Positions 16,590 through 24,842 of a DNA stretch of 64,000 bases are shown piece by piece; the first letter of the stretch is position 1; every line of letters begins with the position of its first letter. The stretch comes from Myxococcus qinghaiensis (lineage in GTDB: Bacteria > Myxococcota > Myxococcia > Myxococcales > Myxococcaceae): assembly GCF_024198215.1 (NCBI RefSeq), contig NZ_JAKCFA010000020.1, positions 62,001 through 126,000 on the forward strand, in the 5' to 3' direction. A program made the translations under genes and the position numbers. Under the pieces are notes generated by a model. It did not search any database, had not been told where the DNA came from, and was given only the letters and a program-made list of their open reading frames with translations.

Positions 16590-17564
16590 ATGCGGCGCCC
16601 CCCTCTCAGCAACGACTTCTCCTGGTCCAAGAGCCGCCACGAGAAGTTCTCCGAATGCCTGCGCTCCTACTACTTCTACTACTACCGCTCGTGGGGCGGC
16701 TGGGAGTCGGACGCGCCGAGGGACGTGCGGGAGTTGTACGTGCTGAAGAAGCTGGCCAACCGCTTCAGTTGGGCCGGCAGCATCGTGCACGAGCAGATCA
16801 AGGACGTGCTGCTGGACTGGCGCGCCGGTCGCACCGTCGACCCGGTGGCGGTGGAAGCACGGGCTCGCAAGGTGATGCAGGACGACTTCCGGCACTCGCG
16901 CGGGAAGCTCTACTGGACGCAGAAGTACCGCAAGCCCTTCACCGGGCTCGTCGAGCACGAGTACGGCGAGACGCTGCCCGACGAGGCCTGGAAGCAGAAC
17001 TGGGAGACGGTGCGCGCGGCGCTCGCGTGGTTCTTCACGTCGCGCTGGCCCGTCATCGCCAAGGGCCTCAAGCCCGAGCAGTGGCTGGAGGTGGACGCGG
17101 GCTTCGACTTCGCCCACTTCACGCTGAACGGGCTGAAGGTGTTCGCCATCCCCGACTTCGCCTTCGTCGACGCGGACGGCACGCCCGTCGTCGTGGACTG
17201 GAAGACGGGCAAGTCGCGCGACGGCTATGACGAGCAGGTGCTCGGCTACGCGCTCTACGTGTCGCAGCGCTACCGCTTCCCGGTGGAGAAGGTGCGCGCG
17301 TCGCTGGTGTACCTCAACGAGGGCAAGGAGCAGGACGTCCAGGTGGACCTGGGCGCCATGGAGTCCTTCCACCAGCACTTCGAGACGAGCGTGGCGAAGA
17401 TGCGCGCGCTCTTGAAGGACCCGGCGACGAACACGCCGCTGGACGCGTCCGCCTTCCCGACGTCGGAGTCCCTGTCGCCGTGCGTGCGCTGCGTGTTCCG
17501 CCGTCCCTGCGGGCGCGAGGCCGCCGTGGTGGCGCAGCAGGCCGCGCCCCAGCAGGTGGCGTGA
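16590..17564 (+). CDS. PD-(D/E)XK nuclease with Cas4-like Fe-S cysteines
   Basis: A 324-residue protein of the PD-(D/E)XK superfamily (Cas4/AddB C-terminal type). The nuclease core is AIPDFAFVDADGTPVVVDWKTGK: Asp189 and then D203-W-K205 form the metal site, and a QVLGYALYV block follows (Q-x3-Y motif). Four cysteines match the Cas4/AddAB iron-sulfur arrangement: Cys23 near the N-terminus (FSECLRSYY) and C298-x2-C301-x5-C307 near the C-terminus. Such proteins process DNA ends with 5'-3' exonuclease activity. No helicase, cas or recombination partner is adjacent, and it ends four bases from the convergent tcdA stop. The start is ATG 16590; longer frames are not coding. Confidence 0.85.
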   Translation: MRRPPLSNDFSWSKSRHEKFSECLRSYYFYYYRSWGGWESDAPRDVRELYVLKKLANRFSWAGSIVHEQIKDVLLDWRAGRTVDPVAVEARARKVMQDDFRHSRGKLYWTQKYRKPFTGLVEHEYGETLPDEAWKQNWETVRAALAWFFTSRWPVIAKGLKPEQWLEVDAGFDFAHFTLNGLKVFAIPDFAFVDADGTPVVVDWKTGKSRDGYDEQVLGYALYVSQRYRFPVEKVRASLVYLNEGKEQDVQVDLGAMESFHQHFETSVAKMRALLKDPATNTPLDASAFPTSESLSPCVRCVFRRPCGREAAVVAQQAAPQQVA

Positions 17565-17568
17565 GGCG

Positions 17569-18456
17569 CTAGCGGGTGGAGGCCAGCCGGCGCACGACGA
17601 CGCCGGCCGCGTTCATCCCGAAGCACGACGTGACGAAGGACACGCTTCCATCAATCTGCGTGCGGTGGTCGCACGTGTGGAAGTCGTTGTCGTTCGGGCA
17701 CACGCAGAGGAAGCCGTCGGTGGCGTCGTCGTAATTGAGGGCCACCGGCATGCGCCGCGCTTCGATGGAGTAGACGGCGGTGATGCCGGTGTGCCGGTCC
17801 GTCTCCACGCCGTACTTGCGCTTGAGCAGCTTGCGGATGTCCTTGGCGAACGGGTCCATGTGCGTCTCGGACAGGTCCTCCACGCGGATGGCCGTGGGGT
17901 CCAGTCGCGCGGCGGCGCCCATGGAGCTGACCACCGGGATGCCCAGCGACACGCAGCGGTGCAACAGGTGCAGCTTCGCCTTCACGTTGTCGATGGCGTC
18001 GACGACGAAGTCGTACTGGCCGGCCTGGAGCATCTGCTCGGCGATTTCCTCGCGGTAGAACTCGCGCACCGCTTCGATGCGGGCCTGCGGGTTGATTTCC
18101 TGGCAGCGCTGCGCCATCAAATCCGCCTTCGGCTTGCCCACGGCCTTCACCGTCGCGTGGAGCTGGCGGTTGGTGTTGGTGACGCACACGTCATCGTGGT
18201 CCACCAGTGTGAGGTGGCCGATGCCGCTGCGCACCAGGCCCTCGGCCGCGTAGCTGCCCACGCCGCCGAGGCCGAACACCACCACGCGCGCGTTGGCCAG
18301 CCGCTCCATCGCCGTGTCGCCCAGCAGTCGACCCGTGCGGTCGAAGCGCCGGGACAGCTTGAAGGGCCGGGCGAGCGAGCCTGTCGCCACATTCGGCGGG
18401 GGGGTGGACTGAGTCTCTGGCTGAGGAGGGGCGGGCGGTGGGGGCTGCGGGTTCAT
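17569..18456 (-). CDS. tcdA: tRNA threonylcarbamoyladenosine dehydratase TcdA
   Basis: TcdA (CsdL/YgdL) is an E1-like ThiF-fold enzyme that uses ATP to cyclise t6A at tRNA position 37 to ct6A. The 295-residue sequence shows the adenylation loop VFGLGGVGSYAAE (about 61-72), LVDHDDVCVTNTNRQLHA, the family-specific DFVVDAIDNVKAKLHLLHRC, SSMGAAARLDPTAIRVEDLSET and the C-terminal GSVSFVTSCFGM. The Cys-containing loop LCVCPNDNDFHTCDH is longer than in E. coli. A Pro/Gln-rich leader of about 25 residues precedes the domain. It lies upstream of no operon partner; tatD follows on the same strand from 18485 and is transcribed first. Confidence 0.92.
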   Translation of the reverse strand: MNPQPPPPAPPQPETQSTPPPNVATGSLARPFKLSRRFDRTGRLLGDTAMERLANARVVVFGLGGVGSYAAEGLVRSGIGHLTLVDHDDVCVTNTNRQLHATVKAVGKPKADLMAQRCQEINPQARIEAVREFYREEIAEQMLQAGQYDFVVDAIDNVKAKLHLLHRCVSLGIPVVSSMGAAARLDPTAIRVEDLSETHMDPFAKDIRKLLKRKYGVETDRHTGITAVYSIEARRMPVALNYDDATDGFLCVCPNDNDFHTCDHRTQIDGSVSFVTSCFGMNAAGVVVRRLASTR

Positions 18457-18484
18457 GGGAGTCCTCTATAACGCGACCGCTCGC

Positions 18485-19282
18485 CTACCGCGAAGCGGGG
18501 GGAAAACCTTCCCGGAACAGGCGGCGGGCATTCTCGGTCGTCCGCTGGGCGACCTCGTCCAGGGGCTCCCCCCGCACGCGCGCCATCCCCTCCAGGATGT
18601 GGGGAAGGTAGGCCGGCTCGGAGCGGCCTCCCCGGTGGGGGGTGGGCGCCTGGTCCGGCGCGTCCGTCTCCGCCATCAGCCGCTCCAGGGGAATGGCGCG
18701 CAGCGCGTCCAAAGGCTTGCGCGCCTCCGCCCACGTCACCGGGCCCGCGAAGGAGAAATGGCAGCCCTTCTGGAGATAGAACTTCGCCAGCTCCACGCCG
18801 CCGCTGTAGCTGTGCATGAGCACGCCCGCCTCCGGCATCTCCTCCTGCTTGAGCAGGTCGATGAGCGCCGGATGGAGCCGGTGACAATGCATCAACACCG
18901 GAAGCTGGTGCTTGCGCGCGAGCGCCAGGTGGCGCCGCAGCACCGACACCTGCCGCTCCAGGGGCGCGCCGGGGAGGGAAGGGCCGTCGAGCCCACACTC
19001 GCCCACGGCCACCGCGCCGCCCTTCGACAAGAGCGCGTCGAGCAGCTCCAGCGCCGCGTCGTCCTCCGCTGGCGTCATCTCCGGCAGGAGCTGGGGATGG
19101 ATGCCCAGGCCCACCTGGAGGCGAGCCTCCTGTCGGGACAGCTCCAGCAAGGGTTCCCAGTCGTGTGTGCCCACGCCGGGGATGAGGATGCCCTGGAGCC
19201 CCGCGGCCCAGGCGCGCTCCAGTACGAGGGTCCGGTCTTCATCGAATCGGGTCGCGTCGAGATGGCAGTGGGTGTCGATCAT
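18485..19282 (-). CDS. tatD: TatD family metal-dependent hydrolase
   Basis: A 265-residue TIM-barrel hydrolase of the TatD family, reported in other bacteria to be a 3'-5' exonuclease acting in DNA repair. Metal ligands are visible: HxH in the opening MIDTHCHLD, Glu in VGECGLDG, His in LPVLMHCHR, His in VLMHSYSGG, and Asp in MAETDAPD. The total length and motif order are normal. The stop is 28 bases from the start of tcdA on the same strand, so the two are likely one transcript. Upstream it is divergent from the beta-propeller lipoprotein gene with about 120 bases between them. Confidence 0.93.
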   Translation of the reverse strand: MIDTHCHLDATRFDEDRTLVLERAWAAGLQGILIPGVGTHDWEPLLELSRQEARLQVGLGIHPQLLPEMTPAEDDAALELLDALLSKGGAVAVGECGLDGPSLPGAPLERQVSVLRRHLALARKHQLPVLMHCHRLHPALIDLLKQEEMPEAGVLMHSYSGGVELAKFYLQKGCHFSFAGPVTWAEARKPLDALRAIPLERLMAETDAPDQAPTPHRGGRSEPAYLPHILEGMARVRGEPLDEVAQRTTENARRLFREGFPPASR

Positions 19283-19401
19283 TCATCACGCCGTGGGCAA
19301 TGGCCGTTCAATCAAAAACACGCTCGCGGAACCTGCTTCTGGGAACCCTCGCGGTCATTCTCCATGAGGCTATACGCCCTTCAATCTTCAGGAGGGGCAA
19401 T

Positions 19402-20919
19402 ATGGACAAGCGAGTCATTGGCGCGCTGTGCTGCGCGCTGTGGGTACTCTCGTCGGGGTGTTCCGATGAGTGCGTCGACCAGTTCGACTGTCGCGCGGAC
19501 AATGGCCAACCCGCCGAGGGGCAGGAGTGGGTCTGCGAAGACAATAAGTGTAAGCAGCGTCCCATTCCCACGACTCCGGAGCCCGACGCGGGCGAGCCGG
19601 AGCCGGATGCGGGTGTTCCTGATGCGGGAGTGCCTGATGCCGGTGTTCCCGATGCGGGCGAGCCTGACGCCGGTGAACCGGATGCGGGCCCGGTGGACGG
19701 TGGCGGCATGGGCACGGCGGGCAAGGGCGAGACCTGCGCGGGCTCGGGGGATTGCATGGCGGGTCTGCGCTGTGAAGGCGCGCCGCTGACGTGTCAGGCG
19801 CAGCATGTCGCGGTGACGGGGCGTGACGACGCGGGCGTCTCCAAGGCGCTGGTCATGCGCTACGACACGCCGGGCATGACGGCGCTGTCGGACGGGGACG
19901 TCGACAGCCGCTACCCGCGCTGGGGGCCGGGCGGCACGCGCGTCTCCTTCGCGCAGGGCGCCGTGGACACCGCCACGGAGAAGGTCGCGGGCGACCTGAC
20001 GGTGCGCGACATCCCGCTCGTCGCGGGGCAGGCCCAGGTCCTCGCCGATGGGGGCTCGGGCAACACGGAGAGCTTCCGCTCCATGGAGTGGGCGCCGAGC
20101 AGCTACATCGCCTGGGTGCGCCAGAACGGCAGCAGCCGCTCCGGCATCTCCGTGGTGAGCACGGATGCGGCCGGTGGCGTGGTGACGCAGGCCACGACGA
20201 CGGGCGCGTTCCCCGACTGGGCTCCCGACGGCACGACCTTCGTCTACAACATCTCGGGCGAGGGCCTGTTGACCTCCACCCTGGGGGCCGCGCCGACGCC
20301 GCTGACGAGCGCGGGGACCTCCGCGGAGCAGGCGCACTACAACCACACCAACGCGCAGCTCCTGTTCCTCGCCAACCCGAACAACGAGACGGTGGTCTTC
20401 TCCGGAGACCCCATCCCCGTGCCGCTGTTCAAGCTGCACTCGGTCAACGTGACGGGCGGCGCCCAGCCCCAGCTCATCGCGGACGTGTCCTCGGAGGCGG
20501 CCACGGACGGCACCGTCAACACGTTCATCGCCAGCCCCATCTGGTCCCCGGACGGCACCTGGTCCGCGTACGTGCGCGCGTACTACTTCAAGCCCACCAC
20601 GGGAGACGCGGTGCTGTGTGGCGGAGCCCCCTCGCCGTGCGAGACGCGCCCGGGCAACGTCATCTTCCTGCGCGCCATCAACCCGGCGGATGGCACCGCC
20701 ACCGGCGCCGAGGTGCGGCTCGCGGATGACGGCACGCTCCCGTCGTTCTCCCCGGACGGCCGCTTCATCGCCTTCATCAAGGCGGGCCAGCTCCACGTCC
20801 AGCAGATAGACCCGGCCACGGGCGCCCCGGTGAACGCGGCCATCGTCCACCCGAAGGGGGGCTACACCCTCCAGACGAGTGACAGCGACGACCACCGTCC
20901 GCGCTGGCAGCCCCGGTAG
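19402..20919 (+). CDS. Beta-propeller (PD40/TolB-like) lipoprotein with PDAG repeat linker
   Basis: A 505-residue lipoprotein: MDKRVIGALCCALWVLSSGC gives the lipobox SSGC. After a Cys-rich stretch there is a low-complexity linker built from proline-aspartate-alanine-glycine units, typical of surface lipoproteins in myxobacteria. A second Cys-rich block (ETCAGSGDCMAGLRCEGAPLTCQ) precedes blades of a TolB/WD40-like propeller: YPRWGPGGTRVSF, FPDWAPDGTTFVY, SPIWSPDGTWSAY, LPSFSPDGRFIAF, HRPRWQPR. The repeated W/F-S-PDG motif is the PD40 signature. ATG 19402 has GGAGGGG five bases before it. It is probably anchored at the outer membrane or cell surface. The ligand is unknown. Confidence 0.82.
   Translation: MDKRVIGALCCALWVLSSGCSDECVDQFDCRADNGQPAEGQEWVCEDNKCKQRPIPTTPEPDAGEPEPDAGVPDAGVPDAGVPDAGEPDAGEPDAGPVDGGGMGTAGKGETCAGSGDCMAGLRCEGAPLTCQAQHVAVTGRDDAGVSKALVMRYDTPGMTALSDGDVDSRYPRWGPGGTRVSFAQGAVDTATEKVAGDLTVRDIPLVAGQAQVLADGGSGNTESFRSMEWAPSSYIAWVRQNGSSRSGISVVSTDAAGGVVTQATTTGAFPDWAPDGTTFVYNISGEGLLTSTLGAAPTPLTSAGTSAEQAHYNHTNAQLLFLANPNNETVVFSGDPIPVPLFKLHSVNVTGGAQPQLIADVSSEAATDGTVNTFIASPIWSPDGTWSAYVRAYYFKPTTGDAVLCGGAPSPCETRPGNVIFLRAINPADGTATGAEVRLADDGTLPSFSPDGRFIAFIKAGQLHVQQIDPATGAPVNAAIVHPKGGYTLQTSDSDDHRPRWQPR
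19577..19697 (+). repeat. Coding tandem repeat of PDAG units
   Basis: Within the propeller lipoprotein, about seven units of E/V-P-D-A-G are repeated at 15-base steps. The synonymous codons differ between units (GAC/GAT, GCG/GCC, GGC/GGT), so the repeat is old or selected at protein level rather than a recent slippage product. It forms a flexible acidic linker between the lipid anchor and the Cys-rich block. Confidence 0.75.
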
Positions 20920-20936
20920 TCCAGTCCCTCGAGGTC

Positions 20937-21121
20937 CTCGGCCCGCGTTCCGGTGAAGAGTCCGGAGCGCGGGCCTTGGCGTCTTCCGCGTGCGACGTGT
21001 CGGGGCTTGCCCGGGCGCGATGGCGGCCCCGGTCGTCCGACGTCCTGCTCGGCCCGCGTTCCGGTGAAGAGTCCGGAGCGCGGGCCTTGGCGTCCTCCGC
21101 GTGCGACGCGCCGGGCCTTGC
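20937..21121. repeat. 111-bp tandem repeat with internal 13-bp hairpins
   Basis: Two copies of a 74-base unit start at 20937 and 21048 (offset 111). They share the first 61 bases apart from one base and diverge gradually afterwards. Each copy contains a hairpin with 13-bp arms: GCCCGCGTTCCGG at 20941-20953 pairs with 20962-20974 (one G-T wobble), and the second is at 21052-21064 with 21073-21085. There is no T-run. The repeat fills the gap between the propeller lipoprotein and the next lipoprotein gene and may act as a tandem factor-dependent terminator or processing site. Confidence 0.75.
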
Positions 21122-21195
21122 GGCTCGGAGTGTCACCGGAATAGGGAGGGGCCCATGGCCCGCCGCCCGTGGGGGCCGTGCCCCGGAGGACTCGG

Positions 21196-21447
21196 ATGAA
21201 GACTGGCTTGGTGATTCTCGGTGTCCTGCTGTTCGCCGGCTGCGCTTCCGTGCGGACCGCGCGGCTGGACGATGGCGGCGGTGGCAGCGTGGCCGTTGAC
21301 CCGCACCCGGACGCGGAGCCTGTGCGCCTGGAGACGCGGGCGGGCACCTTCCTGGTGCATCCGAACAACGCCGAGGACTTCTCGCGGGCGCTCGCGGGCG
21401 AACCCACCCAGCAGCACTACACCAGCGAGTTGCTGGCGGCGGACTGA
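21196..21447 (+). CDS. Small lipoprotein, 83 aa
   Basis: MKTGLVILGVLLFAGCASVRTARLDD is a textbook lipoprotein signal with lipobox FAGC (Cys16). The mature 67 residues include a Gly-rich turn and VRLETRAGTFLVHPNNAEDFSRALAGEPTQQHYTSELLAAD, with no cysteine and no known domain. ATG 21196 is preferred because GGAGGA lies five bases upstream. Arginine at position +4 and Ser at +2 after Cys do not give the inner-membrane retention Asp, so outer-membrane sorting is plausible by the E. coli rule. Function unknown. Confidence 0.78.
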   Translation: MKTGLVILGVLLFAGCASVRTARLDDGGGGSVAVDPHPDAEPVRLETRAGTFLVHPNNAEDFSRALAGEPTQQHYTSELLAAD

Positions 21448-21516
21448 CGCCCAGGGCTCCCGGCCGCGTCCCCAAGTCGAGGGCGCGGCCCGGGCGAGTC
21501 CCGTGGCCGTCGTGCT

Positions 21517-21759
21517 TCAGCCCACGACGACGATGCGGCGCCCCAGGGCTCGCGCCATCTGGGGCGACGTCATCACCTCCAGCGCCTCACCGAGCTCACC
21601 ACCGGCCGTGTCGAAGGCGGCGGCGATGACTTCCCCCACGGTGAGCTGGGCCTTCTCAGCGGCCACCCGGGCCCGTTGAGCCGTCCGCCGGAGCGCCGGC
21701 ATTACCCGGCGACCCTGCCTGCGGACCGTGACGCTCTTGCGTGTCGTCCTCTTGGCCAT
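21517..21759 (-). CDS. Small basic protein, 80 aa, hypothetical
   Basis: The N-terminal half is strongly basic (MAKRTTRKSVTVRRQGRRVM, then RRTAQRAR), and the C-terminal half is a helical stretch AEKAQLTVGEVIAAAFDTAGGELGEALEVMTSPQMARAL. A basic arm followed by a helical pair could be a nucleic-acid-associated protein, but no known family is recognised. The ATG at 21759 has GGGAGGAG eight bases upstream, which supports translation. It is divergent from the zinc-ribbon gene across the AT-richer gap 21760-22166. Confidence 0.65.
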   Translation of the reverse strand: MAKRTTRKSVTVRRQGRRVMPALRRTAQRARVAAEKAQLTVGEVIAAAFDTAGGELGEALEVMTSPQMARALGRRIVVVG

Positions 21760-22166
21760 GTGCTCCTCCCACCACGCGGTTCAGCGCGGGTGAGTACACC
21801 TGGGGTCTGACATATGCAGACGAGGTGCCAGTCGGCCGGTCACCTGGTGGGTAACATGCACTACGGGTTTTCCCTGTGCTGAAGCAGGGTTCCAGGTTCA
21901 CGACCCCACGGTAAACTGCGGGGTTCGAAACCGATTCCTCGTTCTGTCGAGATTTTTCGTTCAGCCAGCCCCGTAATCTCGACGTTTCGTTCAAGAGTTG
22001 AGAGTCGGCCAGAAGCCGCAAGGACTGTGAGTGTGCTCAGTCTTGAATGACTCAGGTGTCATCGGAACCCCGCCCTTTTTGTCGAAAAATTGGCAGTGCG
22101 GGGTAGGGGATGACACGCGAGTCGCGCTCTCGTGGGCGGAGTGTTCAGTGCGGTATACGCCGGCGC
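21760..22166. other. AT-richer intergenic region with several hairpins, candidate regulatory or ncRNA region
   Basis: This 400-base gap between divergent genes is visibly richer in A and T than its surroundings and has no plausible ORF. It holds several inverted repeats: CCCTG/CAGGG around 21870-21890, GTCGAGAT (21946-21953) with ATCTCGAC (21976-21983), and CCCCGC (22068-22073) with GCGGGG (22098-22103), with TTTTT/AAAAA inside the last. TTTCGTTCA occurs twice, once in the loop and once after the second structure. I cannot tell whether it is a small RNA, promoters for the two flanking genes, or remnant DNA. Confidence 0.45.
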
Positions 22167-23249
22167 ATGCCTCAGACCCTCTGCCCGAGCTGCGGTCATA
22201 GCCCCATCCCCCGGGGTGCCACTGCCTGTCCTTCCTGCGGCGAGCCCTTCGACCATCTGCAGTCGTACAAGAAGGCCGGTCGCACGCCGCTGGCCAGGCT
22301 GGGGGACGCGGTGGACGACGACGCCACGGTGTTCGGTGGCGACCTGGTGACGAGCGCGGTGTCCGCGCATCCGGGCCCCGCGGCGGGTGTGCTGGGCGCG
22401 AGCGCGGCGGCGTGGTTCCTGCGCGCGGGTGGGGTGGTGGGCTCGCTCCAGGATCCGTCCTGGACGTACGGGCTGGTGGCGTTGGACCTGGTGCTCGCGC
22501 TGGTGCTGGTGCTCAACCGGGGCCCCGCGAAGGGGCTCGCGCAGACGGGGCTGGTGCTTCAACTGCTGGCCACGGCGTGGCTCGCTCGCGCGGCGCCGAC
22601 GGCTCCGGTGCACGTGGCCTACTTCGTGCTGGGCGTGGTGGCGCTGACGCTGGTGGTGGGCGAGCCGGGCGTGGCGCGGCGGTACGCGGGCCTGGGCCTG
22701 GGGCTCGCCGTGGCGCTGGTGTCGGCGGCGCTGCTCGCGATGCCGGGGACGCTGACGCCGGGTGGTGGCGGTGGCGTCCGGCAGCTGCTGGTGGGCAGTG
22801 AGCTGGGGTACCGGCTGGAGCTGCCCGTGGGCTGGGAGCGGCTGACGCGCGAGCAGCTCTCCACGCACCTGCGGCTGCCCACTGCGACGCTGCACGGCAG
22901 TGGCGTGGGCTTCGGCGACGCGGCGCGAGGGCGCTATGGCCTGCTGTGGGTGGAGCGCACGCCGGGCGTGTCATTGGCGACGGGGTGTCAGGGCCTGCTG
23001 CGCTCGCTGGGGGGAGCGTCGGATGCGCCATTGACGCGGCCTGCTCCGACGGCGCTGGGCGGACGCACGCAGCTCTACGCGTTGACCACGTCGGCGGGAG
23101 CGCGAGGCACGCTGGGCTGTGGGCTGCTGGCGGATGGTCGACTGGTGGGGCTCGCCGTCGTCGCCGCCGGGTCCGGTGATGCACAGACGGGCGAGGCGCA
23201 GGGGGCTGCGGCCTTCGCGGCGGTGGGCGAGGGACTCGCATTGCAGTAA
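22167..23249 (+). CDS. Zinc-ribbon membrane protein, hypothetical
   Basis: A 360-residue protein. The N-terminus is a zinc ribbon, C6-x2-C9 ... C21-x2-C24 (LCPSCGHSPIPRGATACPSCGE). Four to five hydrophobic segments follow between about residues 70 and 200 (AAGVLGASAAAWFL, YGLVALDLVLALVLVL, AQTGLVLQLLATAWL, VAYFVLGVVALTLVV, LGLGLAVALVSAALLA). The C-terminal 150 residues (YRLELPVGWERLTREQL...) look like an exported globular domain of the PsbP/DUF type that handles values such as a gated sensor. ATG 22167 is used; the longer frame is not coding. It is followed 13 bases later by the DHH phosphoesterase gene. Confidence 0.75.
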   Translation: MPQTLCPSCGHSPIPRGATACPSCGEPFDHLQSYKKAGRTPLARLGDAVDDDATVFGGDLVTSAVSAHPGPAAGVLGASAAAWFLRAGGVVGSLQDPSWTYGLVALDLVLALVLVLNRGPAKGLAQTGLVLQLLATAWLARAAPTAPVHVAYFVLGVVALTLVVGEPGVARRYAGLGLGLAVALVSAALLAMPGTLTPGGGGGVRQLLVGSELGYRLELPVGWERLTREQLSTHLRLPTATLHGSGVGFGDAARGRYGLLWVERTPGVSLATGCQGLLRSLGGASDAPLTRPAPTALGGRTQLYALTTSAGARGTLGCGLLADGRLVGLAVVAAGSGDAQTGEAQGAAAFAAVGEGLALQ

Positions 23250-23262
23250 AGGGCGGCCCGCC

Positions 23263-24225
23263 ATGAACGTTCAGGTCCTCTTCCACGACAACTGTTTCGA
23301 CGGTGCCGCGAGCGCCGCGGTGTTCTCCCGCTTCTACCGGGAGCGCGTCCGCGCGGACGCGGCCTTTGGCTACCAGGGGCTGAATCACAAGCCTGGCGCG
23401 GAGGGAATCGACCCGGCGGTGTTCACCGGCGAGGAGAACGTCATCGTCGACTTCCGCTACAGCCAGGACGCGCGGCTGACGTGGTGGTTCGACCACCATG
23501 CCTCCGCCTTCCAGCAGCCGGGAGACGAGGCGCACTTCCGCGCGGACACCAGCGGGCGCAAGTTCCACGACGGGCACCGCAAGAGCTGCACGAAGTACCT
23601 GGCGGACGTGGCCCATGAGCGCTTCGGCTGGGACGCTTCGTCGCTCGCGGACCTCATCCACTGGGCCGAAATCATCGACGGCGCCCAGTTCCCCTCGCCG
23701 CAGATGGCGGTGGCGCTGGAGGAGCCGGCGCTGCGCATCATGACGGTGCTGGAGGCGAACAAGGACCCGGCGCTCATCCCCGAGGTCATCCGGCGCATGC
23801 AGACGGAGTCGCTCGCGGAGCTCGCCGCTTCGCCGCTCATCGCCGCGCCGCTGGCCCCGCTGCTCTCGCGACACCAGGGGAACATCGAGCTGGTGCGAGC
23901 CAAGGCCCGCTACGAGCGTGGCGTCGTCTTCTTCGACCTGGTGGACGAGGGCGTGGACAGCCTCAACAAGTTCATCGCGTACGCGCTCTATCCGGACGCG
24001 CGCTACACGCTGTGGGTGGGCAAGGGCGCGTCGCGTGCCAAGGTGTCCATCGGCTCGAACCCGTGGAGGCCGGAGCTGCGCAAGCACGACCTGTCCGCGA
24101 TTGCGGGCCGGTTCGGCGGCGGAGGCCATCCGGTGGTGGCTGCGGCCAGCTTCAAGGCGGACCAGGCCGACAAGGCCCGCGCCGCGTACCAGGAGATTCT
24201 CGCGGAGCTGTCCACCGCGGGCTGA
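23263..24225 (+). CDS. DHH-type phosphoesterase
   Basis: A 320-residue member of the DHH/DHHA1 phosphoesterase superfamily (RecJ, NrnA and GdpP relatives). The motifs are slightly altered: FHDNCFDGAASAAVF in place of the first DxDG block, VIVDFRYS for the second Asp, FDHHASAF for the DHH signature, and the DHHA1 glycine motif FGGGGHPVVAAA near the C-terminus. It could hydrolyse small oligonucleotides, cyclic dinucleotides or pyrophosphate-type substrates; the closest biochemistry cannot be assigned. ATG 23263 follows the zinc-ribbon gene by 13 bases. The next gene, a Maf protein, is convergent. Confidence 0.82.
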   Translation: MNVQVLFHDNCFDGAASAAVFSRFYRERVRADAAFGYQGLNHKPGAEGIDPAVFTGEENVIVDFRYSQDARLTWWFDHHASAFQQPGDEAHFRADTSGRKFHDGHRKSCTKYLADVAHERFGWDASSLADLIHWAEIIDGAQFPSPQMAVALEEPALRIMTVLEANKDPALIPEVIRRMQTESLAELAASPLIAAPLAPLLSRHQGNIELVRAKARYERGVVFFDLVDEGVDSLNKFIAYALYPDARYTLWVGKGASRAKVSIGSNPWRPELRKHDLSAIAGRFGGGGHPVVAAASFKADQADKARAAYQEILAELSTAG

Positions 24226-24238
24226 CGGAGGCGCGGCG

Positions 24239-24820
24239 CTACCGGCGCTCGAAGAACGAGAAGCTGGCGTGCCGCAGCAGTCGCACCACCGTCACCATGG
24301 GCAGGCCCTGCACGTTGGTGCGATCTCCCTCCAGGCGCGCAAGCAGCGCCTGACCCGCGCCTTCCACGCGGTAGCTGCCGCAGCAGCCCTCCCACTCGTT
24401 CAAGTCCAGGTAGCGCTCCAGCTCGTCGGGCGTCACCGCGTGGAAGGTGAGGCGGGCCGTCTCCACGGCTTCCTCCATGTGCCCTCCGGGGCCGACGAGG
24501 CAGACGCCGGTGTGGATGTCGTGGGTGTGGCCCAACAGCTTGCCGAGCTGCACGCGCGCGGCATCGCGGTCCACGGGCTTGGTGAGCGTCTCGCCCGCGA
24601 CTTCGACGAGCTGGTCGGCGCCCAGCACCCAGGCATCCGCGTGGCGCGCGTGGACCGCGCGGGCCTTGCGGGCCGCCAGCTCGCGCACGGCTTCCTTGGC
24701 GGACAGGTGGGGGGCCACCGTCTCGTCCACGCCTGGTGACTGAGTGCGATAGGGAAGGCCCAGGCCATCCATCAACGCGCGGCGGGCGCTGGACGTGGAG
24801 GCCAGAATCAAATCTTTCAT
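24239..24820 (-). CDS. Maf-like nucleotide pyrophosphatase (YceF type)
   Basis: A 193-residue Maf/Ham1-fold protein: ILASTSSARRALMDGLGLPY at the N-terminus, VDET in the second block, and LGADQLVE with the conserved Asp. Maf proteins hydrolyse non-canonical nucleoside triphosphates to monophosphates; the YceF subfamily prefers 7-methyl-GTP, the YhdE subfamily dTTP/UTP. The Q-for-T change in GADQ favours the YceF group. The C-terminal YRVEGAGQALLARLEGDRTNVQGLPM contains the usual dimer-contact blocks. ATG is at 24820. The 78-79-bp tandem repeats begin about 20 bases upstream. Confidence 0.9.
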   Translation of the reverse strand: MKDLILASTSSARRALMDGLGLPYRTQSPGVDETVAPHLSAKEAVRELAARKARAVHARHADAWVLGADQLVEVAGETLTKPVDRDAARVQLGKLLGHTHDIHTGVCLVGPGGHMEEAVETARLTFHAVTPDELERYLDLNEWEGCCGSYRVEGAGQALLARLEGDRTNVQGLPMVTVVRLLRHASFSFFERR

Positions 24821-24842
24821 GGGGCTCCCACCCTAGTTCACA

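Noticed and set aside
21916..21935. tRNA fragment suggested by GGTTCGAAACC
   Set aside because: Only a T-loop-like string; no acceptor, D-arm or anticodon arm can be drawn around it.
22076..22103. Sigma54 promoter before the zinc-ribbon gene (TTGGCAGTGCGGGG)
   Set aside because: The GG element is present but the GC of the -12 element is not at the required ten-base spacing.
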